A DNA stretch of 64,000 bases from Deltaproteobacteria bacterium. Lineage in GTDB: Bacteria > Desulfobacterota > Syntrophobacteria > Syntrophobacterales > Syntrophobacteraceae. The notes beneath the pieces were generated by a model. It was not told the DNA's origin, searched no databases, and worked only from the letters and a program-made list of their open reading frames with translations. Location: contig JAJYDE010000002.1 in NCBI GenBank assembly GCA_021777755.1, positions 93,133 through 157,132 of the forward strand, in the 5' to 3' direction. The translations under genes were made by a program, and so were the position numbers. Shown in pieces: positions 27,947-37,012 of this stretch (position 1 is the stretch's first letter; the number at the start of each line of letters is the position of its first letter).

Positions 27947-29509
27947 ATGCTTGCGCTTTCAGCCGGCGAAATGGCCAGGCTGGACCAAAGGACAATCCAC
28001 GAAGCCGCGATCCCCGGGATCGTCCTCATGGAAAATGCCGCACAAGGGGCGGCCGCTTTTTTTCTGCGTACTCTCCCCGATTTGCTTCGAAGGCGCATTT
28101 CGGTTGTGGCGGGAAGCGGCAACAACGCCGGCGACGGCTTCGCAATGGCTAGAATTTTCCATTCCAGGGGAGCCTCGGTCGATGTGGTTTGCCTGCGTTC
28201 ACCACAAAAGTTGAGCGGGGACGCTCTTGTCAATTTTTCCATTCTTCAAAAAATTGGAGTTCCAGTAACCGTATGGGACGAAACAATGGACTTCGATTCC
28301 CAATGGGAAGCGGTCTCGAGAAGTAACGCCGTCATCGACGCCATCTTGGGAACGGGGCTCAAAAGCGAGGTAAAAGGTCTCTATCGCCAGGTGATCGAAA
28401 AAATGAACCAACTGCAGGCCCCGGTGCTCGCGGTAGATGTTCCGTCGGGTCTTGACGCCACGAGCGGCCTGCCTCTCGGAGAGGCCATAAAGGCCACGGC
28501 CACGGCCACTTTCGGCTTTTTGAAGGTCGGTTGTGTGGTCGAACGCGGTCCCGAATTTACAGGCAAGCTGGAGGTGATAGATATCGGAATTCCGCCCTCC
28601 CTGGTTGCATCTTCGGGCTTTAAGCGCTGGTTTCTTTGCGATAAGCTGCTTTCGTCATGGGTGGAACCGCGTCGTACAGCCACCCACAAGGGTGAGGCAG
28701 GACATGCTTGTATTCTTTCCGGCTCAGTTGGAAAAACCGGGGCGGCGGCTCTGGTGTGCCTTGGCGCGGGCAGGGCCGGCGCGGGCCTGGTCACCCTCTT
28801 CGTTCCCCAAAGTCTCAATGCGATCATGGAGACAAAAGTCACCGAAACGATGACCTTTCCGATTGCCGAGACCTCATGGAAAACACCTTCTTTGGCCGCC
28901 TTGGACCCGATACTCGAGTTCCTTCGAGGAAAGCAGGCACTGGCCATGGGACCGGGGATTTCCACCAACGAAGACACGGCGGCGCTAGTTAAAAAGCTTG
29001 TGCCGAGCGCCCCCTGCCCCGTCGTTGTCGATGCGGACGCCATTACGGCGCTTTCCGATAACCCCTCAATACTGCGCCAGGCCAGGGTCCCCCTTATTCT
29101 TACTCCACACCCTGGCGAAATGGCGAGGATCTGCCACTGCTCCGTTGCGGACATCGAACGTAACCGGCTCGACTCCGCCTCCAATTTCAGTAAAAAATAC
29201 GGCGTCGTGCTCGTCCTGAAGGGGCCCCGTACCATTGTGGCCGCCCCGGACGGGAAACTGGCCATTAACAGCACGGGAAACCCGGCGATGGCCGGAGGAG
29301 GAATGGGAGACACACTTACAGGAATCATCGCCGGTTTACTCGCCCAGGGCTTCGATCCGTTTCGGGCCGCCTGTATTGGTGTCTATGTTCACGGGGCGGC
29401 ATGTGACCGGCTCTTCGGCGGGATTTCCACTCGCGGGCTTCTTGCAACCGACATGCTCGGAGAGGTCCCCGCGGTATTGGGACTGCTGGAACGGGGGGAA
29501 ACGCAATGA
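27947..29509 (+). CDS. nnr: Bifunctional NAD(P)H-hydrate epimerase / ADP-dependent dehydratase
   Basis: A 520-residue protein from the ATG at 27947, chosen for its GAGGAGG site; codons upstream read non-conserved sequence. Residues 1-215 are the YjeF_N epimerase (AGEMARLDQRTI, VVAGSGNNAGDGFAMARIF). Residues 240-510 are the ribokinase-like dehydratase (HKGEAGHACILSGSVGKTGA and NPAMAGGGMGDTLTGIIAGL, with the catalytic GMGD Asp). It repairs damaged NADHX/NADPHX. The tsaE ATG overlaps its stop, the common nnr-tsaE pair. Confidence 0.95.
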   Translation: MLALSAGEMARLDQRTIHEAAIPGIVLMENAAQGAAAFFLRTLPDLLRRRISVVAGSGNNAGDGFAMARIFHSRGASVDVVCLRSPQKLSGDALVNFSILQKIGVPVTVWDETMDFDSQWEAVSRSNAVIDAILGTGLKSEVKGLYRQVIEKMNQLQAPVLAVDVPSGLDATSGLPLGEAIKATATATFGFLKVGCVVERGPEFTGKLEVIDIGIPPSLVASSGFKRWFLCDKLLSSWVEPRRTATHKGEAGHACILSGSVGKTGAAALVCLGAGRAGAGLVTLFVPQSLNAIMETKVTETMTFPIAETSWKTPSLAALDPILEFLRGKQALAMGPGISTNEDTAALVKKLVPSAPCPVVVDADAITALSDNPSILRQARVPLILTPHPGEMARICHCSVADIERNRLDSASNFSKKYGVVLVLKGPRTIVAAPDGKLAINSTGNPAMAGGGMGDTLTGIIAGLLAQGFDPFRAACIGVYVHGAACDRLFGGISTRGLLATDMLGEVPAVLGLLERGETQ

Positions 29510-30024
29510 GCGATTTTATCTTTATCTCCCCCGGGGAAGAATGCTCCCTGCTCCTTGGTCGAAAAATAGGCCAACTGCTGGAGGCGGGCGATATTATCGC
29601 TCTATGGGGTGAGCTTGCGGCAGGCAAAACCCTTGTGACCCGCGGAATTGCCGCGGGCGTGGGCGTCTCTCCCGAAGTCAGGGTGACCAGCCCTACTTTT
29701 ACCATAATAAATGAGTATTCGGGACGGCTTCATCTATTCCATCTGGACCTGTACAGAATAGCGGGCGCAGATGAATTGCAGACGTTTCCCTGGCGCGAAG
29801 CACTTTTGGGAAACGGGGCGGCGGTCATTGAATGGCCCGGACGACTCGGACGGCTTCTTCCGGAGCAAAGGTGGGATATAGAATTTACGATCTCCGGGGA
29901 TCAAAGCCGTACAATCCGGATCGGCTGCCATGGCAGTAAAAACCTGAGCCGAGCGGCAAAATGGTTCGGGGTGCTAGGAGCTTTGCAGACCGAGTCAGCC
30001 TGCCGGGAATCGAGCGGCAGCTGA
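29506..30024 (+). CDS. tsaE: tRNA threonylcarbamoyladenosine biosynthesis ATPase TsaE
   Basis: A 172-residue protein with Walker A GELAAGKTLVTRG, TSPTFTIINEYSG and FHLDLYRIAGADEL, all TsaE marks. It works with TsaB, TsaC and TsaD to form t6A in ANN-decoding tRNAs, an essential task in most bacteria. It ends 26 bp before the stop of the convergent phage Bbp19-like gene, a very tight host-phage boundary. Confidence 0.93.
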   Translation: MSDFIFISPGEECSLLLGRKIGQLLEAGDIIALWGELAAGKTLVTRGIAAGVGVSPEVRVTSPTFTIINEYSGRLHLFHLDLYRIAGADELQTFPWREALLGNGAAVIEWPGRLGRLLPEQRWDIEFTISGDQSRTIRIGCHGSKNLSRAAKWFGVLGALQTESACRESSGS

Positions 30025-30050
30025 TCAACCCCGGAATTTGGCCAACCCTT

Positions 30051-30398
30051 TCAGCGAATGCATTCTTGTCTGTTTATCGCCGCCTCGCCGGCAATTTCGG
30101 AAGCCATCCGCCGGTAGAGTTCCGCCCCTCCCTCAAGCCGATTTATCTCCGCTATCAGATGATTTCCTATATCCCGCCGGCCTTCATTGAAAGCCATCAC
30201 AAGGGCGTCGTTTGAAAACGACGAGTGATAGACCCCGCAAAGGCTCAACAGATCCCACAGCCACATTCTGCCCCCTGGCTCCGACATAATTGCCCGAAGG
30301 GCCGCCTTCTTTTGCAGGTCACGTGTCCGCTGCTTGTCTTTGCGAACCTTAACCTGTTCGGGGTCTCCGGCAAGATAGGTTTTCTGGTCCCGACTCAT
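30051..30398 (-). CDS. Bbp19-like phage protein
   Basis: A 115-residue basic, helical protein. RMWLWDLLSLCGVYHSSFSN followed by FNEGRRDIGNHLIAEI matches the short Bbp19-type protein found after the portal gene in BPP-1-like podoviruses. Its ATG overlaps the portal stop (TAATG). Function unknown; head assembly is assumed from position. Confidence 0.7.
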   Translation of the reverse strand: MSRDQKTYLAGDPEQVKVRKDKQRTRDLQKKAALRAIMSEPGGRMWLWDLLSLCGVYHSSFSNDALVMAFNEGRRDIGNHLIAEINRLEGGAELYRRMASEIAGEAAINRQECIR

Positions 30399-32122
30399 TA
30401 CTGCTCTACCCCGGCATTTCCGAGCATCATCTGAAGGGCATTCTGGCCACCGCCCACATCCGCCTGACTGAGCGTCTTCGCCCCCTGCGCGGCCGCGTTC
30501 GCCACCTGAGCGGCCTGCTCCCGCCTGATCTGCTGAAGCCTTCCCTTCCTCATCAAGTCCCTTTGACGCTGGGCCACGATCAACTTTTGCGTCACCCCGA
30601 GAAGATCGGCATATTCCCGAACGACTTCATCCGTATTGATATTGTCGAGGGGACTGTCGGGCTGCCCGACATACGCCGCGGCAAGGTTGCCCGTAAACGC
30701 CATGAGCCGCTCTATCCCCGTTGTCGCAGTGCTCTTCTGAGCATCGGAAAGCGTCGAGATACACTCGATATCGAAATGTGATCCGGCAATCTCGCGCGGC
30801 GCGGGCGGAATCAGCCTCGCACGGTGCATAAGAGCAAAAACCCGTTCGATCATCGGGTTTATCAGCTCAAACTGGGATCTCTCCAAAAACGGTCCGAGCA
30901 TGAGCATTTTTTCCTGCTTTCTTTCGACGATCTCGGTTGCGGTCCGAACCGTATCGAGCTGGGAGATCATGAGAAACAGGTCGGCGAAAAAGGCCCTGTT
31001 GATCCGTTGTTCGCACAGCTGGATTTTTTCCTGTGCGCCGCGAATATCCGGGGGGACCTGGTAGGCCGGCTTAAAGCCGCTTTGCGCCATATTGGCCACA
31101 TAGGTCACACCACCCGGGAGTAGTGATGCCGGTTCGTTTTTCATCGATACGTCGGCAACCATGGGAGGATTGAGGACCTTGTCAATGGCTTGGGCGGTGC
31201 GCTTTTCGAGCTGTTGGAGCATCTTGCTGGAAGCCAGGGCTTCCATCCCCGGTCCACGCCCATAGGAATCGTTCATGATAACCGACCACCTCGGGGCGAC
31301 AAAAGGCAACTCATAATATCCTCGAAGGTCGAGCACCAAGTCGGGGTTCTGCCCCCACTCCCAGATGACCGACCGAAATTTCCTGCCCTTAAGCCCCGGG
31401 ACTTGTGGCGCCCGGTCGTCATTGGGCTCTATTGCCTGCGCGATCCGTACTTCTTTGTCAAGCTGCCCCGACATCCAAAGCGACTTTATCTGCGGGCTGC
31501 AATTTTGAATTCCAAAACGCTCAACAATTTGCCCGGTGGTCAGCACGTATTCCCGGTACAGAGTATCGATCTCGTCACGATAGGAACTCGCGACATAATA
31601 CTCGCCGGCGGTAAGCGTGTGACACCGTATGATATCGTCGAAATCCTCTTCGATCAGCATGCAGCCCGTACCAAAACAGCCCAGCTCTTCATAGATGACA
31701 TGGAGTGCATTGTAGGCGTTGCTCTGGGACAGAACAACCTTTATGCGCCTTGTGACCTCGTCGAGCCAGAGTTTCACCGGCGTGTTGTCGCTTGAATCGA
31801 AATCACGCATGGAGAGCCGAAACCATGGTCTTGCGGGACTCGTCAAACCCGCCATGAGCCCGGCCGCCAGAGTCCTGTGCGCCAGGATGGGAGTCTCGTT
31901 GATGATGCGCGACCCCACGGGATCGCCCTTGGTCGCCTGGTTGGGATAGGTCAAATATCTCCCGCGCCGCGGAAGGATAAAATCGCTAAGTTGGCGCCAG
32001 TGTTGCCACCAACTCCAGCGATCAGACCGAAGGCCCACAAGCCTTTGGTCCACATACTCCCGCAACTGCCTGACCCCTGGACCACCGCCCGTTGTAAAAA
32101 TGCTTTGCATCCAATACCCCAT
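30398..32122 (-). CDS. Phage portal (head-tail connector) protein, T7/BPP-1 type
   Basis: A 574-residue protein with hallmark blocks WWQHWRQLSDFILPRRGRYL, then LAAGLMAGLTSPARPWFRL, and GMEALASSKMLQQLEKRTAQ. A dodecameric ring for DNA entry and tail attachment in relatives. The start is uncertain: no good ribosome site precedes the ATG at 32122, and an ATG at 32110 with GGGG upstream is equally likely. The C-terminus is Gln/Ala-rich as in relatives. No lesion seen. Confidence 0.88.
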   Translation of the reverse strand: MGYWMQSIFTTGGGPGVRQLREYVDQRLVGLRSDRWSWWQHWRQLSDFILPRRGRYLTYPNQATKGDPVGSRIINETPILAHRTLAAGLMAGLTSPARPWFRLSMRDFDSSDNTPVKLWLDEVTRRIKVVLSQSNAYNALHVIYEELGCFGTGCMLIEEDFDDIIRCHTLTAGEYYVASSYRDEIDTLYREYVLTTGQIVERFGIQNCSPQIKSLWMSGQLDKEVRIAQAIEPNDDRAPQVPGLKGRKFRSVIWEWGQNPDLVLDLRGYYELPFVAPRWSVIMNDSYGRGPGMEALASSKMLQQLEKRTAQAIDKVLNPPMVADVSMKNEPASLLPGGVTYVANMAQSGFKPAYQVPPDIRGAQEKIQLCEQRINRAFFADLFLMISQLDTVRTATEIVERKQEKMLMLGPFLERSQFELINPMIERVFALMHRARLIPPAPREIAGSHFDIECISTLSDAQKSTATTGIERLMAFTGNLAAAYVGQPDSPLDNINTDEVVREYADLLGVTQKLIVAQRQRDLMRKGRLQQIRREQAAQVANAAAQGAKTLSQADVGGGQNALQMMLGNAGVEQ

Positions 32123-32219
32123 CTTTAAAAGTTCCGGCGTACGTTGGCACCGCTCTAAACCTCAAGAAGGCTTTACCCTTTTCTCCACGGCAACCACTCT
32201 AAACCTTGGTGCAAACACC

Positions 32220-32286
32220 TGCAAAACGGCAACCGGAAACGGCAACCGAAAACGGAATCCTGAAGCGGCAACCAGAAACGGAAAAA
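32220..32286 (+). repeat. Degenerate 13-bp tandem repeat array (copy B)
   Basis: Units read acGGCAACCGGAA, acGGCAACCGAAA, acGGAATCCTGAA, gcGGCAACCAGAA, then acGGAAAAA. Lies in the 213-bp non-coding gap between terminase and portal. Shares its consensus with arrays at 17502 and 59830. Confidence 0.7.
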
Positions 32287-32335
32287 CATCGGATTCCATC
32301 AACTTTACCGTTTTCTCCCCCATTGCCTCGGTTCC

Positions 32336-33871
32336 TCAGTCCCGCTCGAGAGGATCATATTCAGTCAAAGCGAAGACGGGCCGGGAAGAGGCCGAACGTC
32401 CAGGGCTTACAGGGTAGGCGAAACTGATGGCAAGACAATCCGCCCGGTTGGGCGATTTGAGGCCCCGCCTTTTCATCGCATCCTTTGGTTCGATCTGTAT
32501 TTTGCCATCGACTCGCGCAACCGTCTCCGGCCCTATCAAGTCATTGTAGAGAACCGAATCCCCGGGTATGGCCCCGCCCGATTTCAACCAGTCACGCATG
32601 AGCTTCCACATTTCCGCGCGTTTGTTAGCGCACCCCGGGTCTGCAGGCGCACCGGCAAACCACACGAGTTGCCAACTCCTTCCAAGAGTTCGCCCCGCCG
32701 AAACGATCCCGGTCCCGTAGCCCGCGTCGATAAATACCGCGTCCGCTCTTTCCTCGTCTTCCAACCTGGCGATGATATTGGCGATCTCTATGTCGTTGTC
32801 ATTTTTCGCGATGGTCCTCAAAATCGAAAACGCCAAGCCCTGCCGCAGTCCTATCACCAGTTCGTCGTCGCCCTCCCATGCGGGGTCAACCGAAAGTATC
32901 TTTGGCGCGAAATCATATTGTTCGATCCTCAAATGCCGCCCGAACGCCGTGTCCACATCGGCCACGGAAATGAACTGCCTCGCGGACATGGAGGGGAATA
33001 TCCCTCTTATGCGAACCTTGAAAAAGTCGGAATCCTCGCCGTAATCATCCACCCATTGCTTAATTTGCTCCTTATTGGTAAGCGAACATGTCCTCGAATC
33101 GATCTGCCGCGAACCCCACCTTTTGGCGTTCGGGCCGGTGAAACAAGCCTTGAATCGCCCGCTGTTTCGCGTCGGATTTCCGAAAACGCACCAGATTATT
33201 TCCGTTCCCTCGTCAGTGAGCGCTCCCTCGCTGACCTCCCAGATCACGTCGGGAATCGCGCTCGCCTCATCGTAGATGAGCAGTATGCGTTTTCCCTTGT
33301 TGTGCAGCCCCGCGAAGGATTCGGTGTTCCTTTGGTTCCACGCGACCTGATCGATGCGCCAAGTCTTCTGGTGGTTCAGATCTGAAGAATAAATGGCTGC
33401 CGCACCGATTTCGAACAAACCACGCCCCGCCCCCGGCGCAACCGCTGCAAACCAGCACAATCGGAACCATTTGGCCAGCTCCGGCCAGGTTTTTGTTACA
33501 AGCTGCTTTTCCGTGTTTGCTGTAACGACGCCCCTGGTATCTTCGAAGGTCGAAATGGCCCAAAGGATAAGCCATGCAACAAGGGTTGATTTGCCGATTC
33601 CATGACCCGACGCGGTCGCTTCACGAATGATCGCCCCTCTCGCACTTCGCTCACCCGGAACCTGCGAGAGCCTGCGACCGATATCCCGGAGGATCTCCTC
33701 CTGCCACCCGTCCGGTCCCGAAAAACCGGCCAACTCCGAGTCGGCCTCCCCCCAGGGGAATGCATAGAGCACCCACCCATACGGATCCCAAACAAACGCG
33801 GAAAGCTCAGCCGCAAGTTCTTCGCACGGATACGGATTTTGAACCTCCAGAGCTGCCGGTGTACTCGACAT
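32336..33871 (-). CDS. Phage terminase large subunit
   Basis: A protein of 511 residues from the ATG at 33871 (frame open to 33919, giving 527). Walker A is ASGHGIGKST, Walker B ILLIYDEAS, and the nuclease aspartates are in KILSVDPAW, AVFIDAGYGTGI and NRADCLAISFA. All catalytic motifs are intact, so the packaging motor could be active. No small terminase was confidently identified; the 97-residue protein at 38264 is a weak candidate. Terminase and the ABC transporter diverge. Confidence 0.9.
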   Translation of the reverse strand: MSSTPAALEVQNPYPCEELAAELSAFVWDPYGWVLYAFPWGEADSELAGFSGPDGWQEEILRDIGRRLSQVPGERSARGAIIREATASGHGIGKSTLVAWLILWAISTFEDTRGVVTANTEKQLVTKTWPELAKWFRLCWFAAVAPGAGRGLFEIGAAAIYSSDLNHQKTWRIDQVAWNQRNTESFAGLHNKGKRILLIYDEASAIPDVIWEVSEGALTDEGTEIIWCVFGNPTRNSGRFKACFTGPNAKRWGSRQIDSRTCSLTNKEQIKQWVDDYGEDSDFFKVRIRGIFPSMSARQFISVADVDTAFGRHLRIEQYDFAPKILSVDPAWEGDDELVIGLRQGLAFSILRTIAKNDNDIEIANIIARLEDEERADAVFIDAGYGTGIVSAGRTLGRSWQLVWFAGAPADPGCANKRAEMWKLMRDWLKSGGAIPGDSVLYNDLIGPETVARVDGKIQIEPKDAMKRRGLKSPNRADCLAISFAYPVSPGRSASSRPVFALTEYDPLERD

Positions 33872-34088
33872 AACCTCTTTCCCTTTCAGGCTTTCAGGCT
33901 TTCTGGTTGACAGCGCCATCCCTACCCACCATCATTAAAGAACAGTTGAATTCGTTTTCATGCTTCCAGGCGGGGTGAGCCAAACCAGTCCGACATCGAT
34001 CCAACAGGATGCGCCAGGGCCGATCGCATTACCCCCCCACAGGGAATTCAGCCTTTGAGGTGCCATTCGCAACAGGGGATTTGCGGTC
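33872..34088. promoter_or_regulatory. Divergent region between terminase and ABC transporter
   Basis: About 200 bp that must hold start signals for both divergent genes. A 63-codon minus-strand frame at 33935-34126 is open but lacks a ribosome site. No repeat matching other phage-host borders was found. Confidence 0.35.
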
Positions 34089-35822
34089 ATGTCCGATTTG
34101 CTGGAGTCGTTCCACAGACTTGCCATCCCTTATTGGAAGTCGGAGGATAGATGGAAGGCGCTACTACTGCTTTTGGCCATCGTGGCGATGAACACCGGAA
34201 TGGTCTATGTCCTGGTGGAGATAAATTTATGGATCAAACAGTTCTACGATGTTCTTCAAAACGTTGAAAAGGCGACTTTTCTTCCCGAAATCCTTCGGTT
34301 TTGCCTGCTGGCCAGCGCATACATCGCACAGGCCGTCTATGCACTCTATCTCGGCCAAATGCTCCAAATCCGTTGGAGAGACTGGCTCACCAAGAAGTAC
34401 CTCAAAGAATGGCTCGAACACACCACCTACTATCGAATCAATTTCTACGGCGCGAAGACCGACAATCCCGATCAGCGCATAAGCGAAGACATCAATACCT
34501 ATACCGAACAAACGATAAACCTTGGAATGAACCTCCTGCAATCGGCCGTCTCTCTAATCTCCTTTCTCGGTATTCTCTGGACTCTCTCAGGCTCTCTGGC
34601 CATTCCAATCGGCTCCCATACGATCATCAATCTCCCTGGCTACATGGTTTGGGTCGCCCTCATCTATTCAATTTTCGGCTCCTGGATCACCATTCGAGTC
34701 GGAAATCCGCTCGTGCGCCTCAATTTCGACCAACAGAGATTCGAGGCTGATTTTCGCTTCAGCCTGGTAAGGGTGCGCGAGTATAGCGAACCCATCGCAC
34801 TCTATGGCGGAGAAAAACAGGAACTGCGACACCTGCAAAATCGCTTCAAGTTGCTTTTGGACAACTTCCTGAAAATCATGGAGCGGCAAAAAAGGCTCTC
34901 CTGGGTGACAAATTCCTACCGAAGGGCGGCCATCATCTTTCCTTTGCTCATGGCAGCCCCTCGTTTTTTTTCCGGCCGGATGCACCTGGGAGGCCTCATG
35001 CAAACCGTGGACGCATTTGCCGCGGTTCAGAGTTCTCTTTCCTATCTGGTCGGCAGCTACACCACCATTGCCAAATGGCATGCCGTGGTAAGTCGTCTGG
35101 TCGAATTTTCCCGGACGATGGACAACCTCCGGATTTCAACATTTCAACCAGGCGCCCAACGCATCTCGATTTCCCAAAAGGCCATAAAAATCGATTCGGT
35201 AAGCGTCTATCTCCCAGACGGGCGCCCGCTTGTTTCCAATCTCGATCTGAATATCACACCGGGAACCCGCCTCCTCATTACGGGGCCTTCCGGATGTGGC
35301 AAGAGTTCCTTGCTAAGGACGCTCGCCGGCATTTGGCCCTTTTGCACGGGCAAAATAAGCTTTCCGAAATCCTCGACCCTGATGTTTTTACCTCAAAAAC
35401 CCTACCTCCCATCTGGCACCCTGAGCGACGCCCTGACCTATCCCTTCTACAACGGTTTTCTCAAGGAAGATTTCGAAAGGGTGCTCGTAGAATGCAGGCT
35501 CACTCACCTGATCGGCTCACTTCAAGACGAGAAACCATGGTCACATGAGCTTTCACCAGGAGAGCAGCAGCGCCTTGCGTTTTCAAAAATTCTGCTCTTA
35601 AAACCCGATTTTCTCTTCCTCGACGAAGCCACGGCCTCGGTGGATGAAGACTCCGAAGCCGCCATCTATGGACTTCTCCAAAAATATCTGCCCCACTCCG
35701 CGATCGTGAGCGCGGGACACCGCGCGACATTGCTCGCCTGGCATTCGGACAGGCTGGTGTTGGCTGGTTCCCCCCTGACGACAAAGGAGGAGCTTGCAAA
35801 CCTCACAGAACCGACAGGATAG
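34089..35822 (+). CDS. SbmA/BacA-YddA-type ABC transporter (fused permease-ATPase)
   Basis: A 577-residue protein. Residues 1-350 form the six-helix SbmA/BacA-like membrane domain (QIRWRDWLTKKYLKEWL, NPDQRISEDI, then RVREYSEPIALYGGEKQE). The ATPase domain has Walker A GPSGCGKSS, signature LSPGEQQRLAF, Walker B FLFLDEATAS and H-loop SAGHR. Relatives move peptides, vitamin B12 or fatty-acyl substrates. It is a plus-strand gene wedged between phage terminase and phage early genes, ending 24 bp from the latter's stop. Confidence 0.88.
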   Translation: MSDLLESFHRLAIPYWKSEDRWKALLLLLAIVAMNTGMVYVLVEINLWIKQFYDVLQNVEKATFLPEILRFCLLASAYIAQAVYALYLGQMLQIRWRDWLTKKYLKEWLEHTTYYRINFYGAKTDNPDQRISEDINTYTEQTINLGMNLLQSAVSLISFLGILWTLSGSLAIPIGSHTIINLPGYMVWVALIYSIFGSWITIRVGNPLVRLNFDQQRFEADFRFSLVRVREYSEPIALYGGEKQELRHLQNRFKLLLDNFLKIMERQKRLSWVTNSYRRAAIIFPLLMAAPRFFSGRMHLGGLMQTVDAFAAVQSSLSYLVGSYTTIAKWHAVVSRLVEFSRTMDNLRISTFQPGAQRISISQKAIKIDSVSVYLPDGRPLVSNLDLNITPGTRLLITGPSGCGKSSLLRTLAGIWPFCTGKISFPKSSTLMFLPQKPYLPSGTLSDALTYPFYNGFLKEDFERVLVECRLTHLIGSLQDEKPWSHELSPGEQQRLAFSKILLLKPDFLFLDEATASVDEDSEAAIYGLLQKYLPHSAIVSAGHRATLLAWHSDRLVLAGSPLTTKEELANLTEPTG

Positions 35823-35846
35823 GTTCTCTTCGCGCAATTGATCGCC

Positions 35847-36341
35847 TCACTTGCCTTGCTCTTTCCAAGGATACCTGCGGCCGCTCGGCTTGGCCCCCTC
35901 CGCCTCCATCCGCCCCGGGTCGAAAAAGAGGGAGCCGGGAAGTGGCCCGCAAAACGGAAGCCGCACACCGCTAAAACCGTATCCCGAGATGAAATTCCCG
36001 CATCCGGAACTCCGCGGACCGCCCGTTCTTTCGACCCTCACCCTGCATCTTCGACCGTGGAACTGTTCGGTATCGGAAATAAAATCCGGATTCGGATAGC
36101 GAGCGGCAACAGCGAAGGTTTTCAATCTGCCCATCGAGGCCTCTTCGCCCAACGTAAAGCTGTCACGAAGTCTTGCGCCCCTGAAGACCGGTCCCAGGAC
36201 AACCAGTTCGAATTCGACGGCTCGCGCCGACTTGTCGAGGCGTGAATCCACGATCACCACCTCATAGGCCCCCGGCGAAACGAGTTCGAGGTCAAGCCCC
36301 GCGGGGACATGGCCAGCCAACTCCAGATTCAACATGGCCAT
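35847..36341 (-). CDS. DUF669-like phage protein
   Basis: A 164-residue protein from the ATG at 36341, chosen for GAGGAG six bases upstream. The pattern PGAYEVVIVDSRLDKSARAV, then FELVVLGPVFRGARLRDSF and the helix GRLKTFAVAARYPNPDF, fits DUF669, small proteins next to recombination/replication genes and thought to bind single-stranded DNA. The Pro/Gly-rich tail (GSLFFDPGRMEAEGAKPSGR) suits a flexible linker. The gene converges on the ABC transporter. Confidence 0.6.
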   Translation of the reverse strand: MAMLNLELAGHVPAGLDLELVSPGAYEVVIVDSRLDKSARAVEFELVVLGPVFRGARLRDSFTLGEEASMGRLKTFAVAARYPNPDFISDTEQFHGRRCRVRVERTGGPRSSGCGNFISGYGFSGVRLPFCGPLPGSLFFDPGRMEAEGAKPSGRRYPWKEQGK

Positions 36342-36351
36342 ATCCGACTCC

Positions 36352-36858
36352 TCAGTCCAGTTTCTCATACTTCAGTTGGGGCGCACCGGGCTTGACGCTC
36401 ATGCACCATTTAAGGCCTGCTGCCAACTCCTTATCCCCATGATCTATAAAACCGTCGATTGCCTTTTTGGATGTGGGTTCATAAATCATCTTGAACAGCT
36501 CGAAAAATTTTTCGGCAGGTACATACTTGCGAAAAGCCGCGATCTTTTCCTGATCCCACGTAATGATTTCGTGCAACCTTATCCTGACCTTGTAGCCTCC
36601 GGCTCTATGGTAAGCGGATTTTTCGCCCCTCCGGAAGATGGCGCACTCGGCCAAAAGCTGGTTTATGCGGCGAAGTCTGGCCGCTTTGGCGTCGATTTCG
36701 CCCTTAAGTGTCGCTCCTTCCACAATCAGCGCCTCAAGGGATACAAAATCTGGAGCGTGGCCGGCACTTTCCTCAGGACCCGCACAAACCCGAACTATTT
36801 CCGCCTCGCACCCGGAAGATAATTGGCCCTTAAGGCCAAAAGACTCCAAACAGGTCAT
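36352..36858 (-). CDS. Phage early protein of unknown function
   Basis: A 168-residue protein from the ATG at 36858 with AAGGAAAGGA upstream; the frame is open to 36930. The middle is a coiled coil (EGATLKGEIDAKAARLRRIN), and the C-terminus is ordered (AFRKYVPAEKFFELFKMIYE). Charged and helical, it could be a nuclease-inhibitor or recombination accessory protein of the Gam kind, but I saw no firm match. It overlaps nothing and precedes the DUF669-like gene by 10 bp. Confidence 0.55.
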   Translation of the reverse strand: MTCLESFGLKGQLSSGCEAEIVRVCAGPEESAGHAPDFVSLEALIVEGATLKGEIDAKAARLRRINQLLAECAIFRRGEKSAYHRAGGYKVRIRLHEIITWDQEKIAAFRKYVPAEKFFELFKMIYEPTSKKAIDGFIDHGDKELAAGLKWCMSVKPGAPQLKYEKLD

Positions 36859-37012
36859 CGACTTATCGTCCTTTCCTTCATGGCAGGAACCGCAGCACGT
36901 CGTGCACAATATCAGCGCAACAAGACGCACGAGAAGAATACATCATATTTCGCTGTCAGTCAATGACAAAAATGACGTATATCTCGGCACGCATCATCCG
37001 CGTCCGCGAAAA

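Larger units (their letters stand above)
30051..33871 (-). mobile_element. Prophage segment 2: Bbp19-like protein, portal, large terminase
   Basis: Three minus-strand phage genes in the order terminase, portal, Bbp19-like. In BPP-1-type phages they would be followed directly by the scaffold gene, which is found 12.7 kb further at 17342. Bounded by host tsaE on one side and a host-like ABC transporter on the other. Confidence 0.9.

Noticed and set aside
17705..30024. nuo-nnr-tsaE as ordinary auxiliary metabolic genes of the phage
   Set aside because: An 11-gene full complex with tsaE is far larger and more core-like than known phage cargo, so I treat the block as host DNA pending read evidence.
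33935..34126. Small protein gene upstream of terminase
   Set aside because: No ribosome site, reads only as a leftover open frame between divergent genes.
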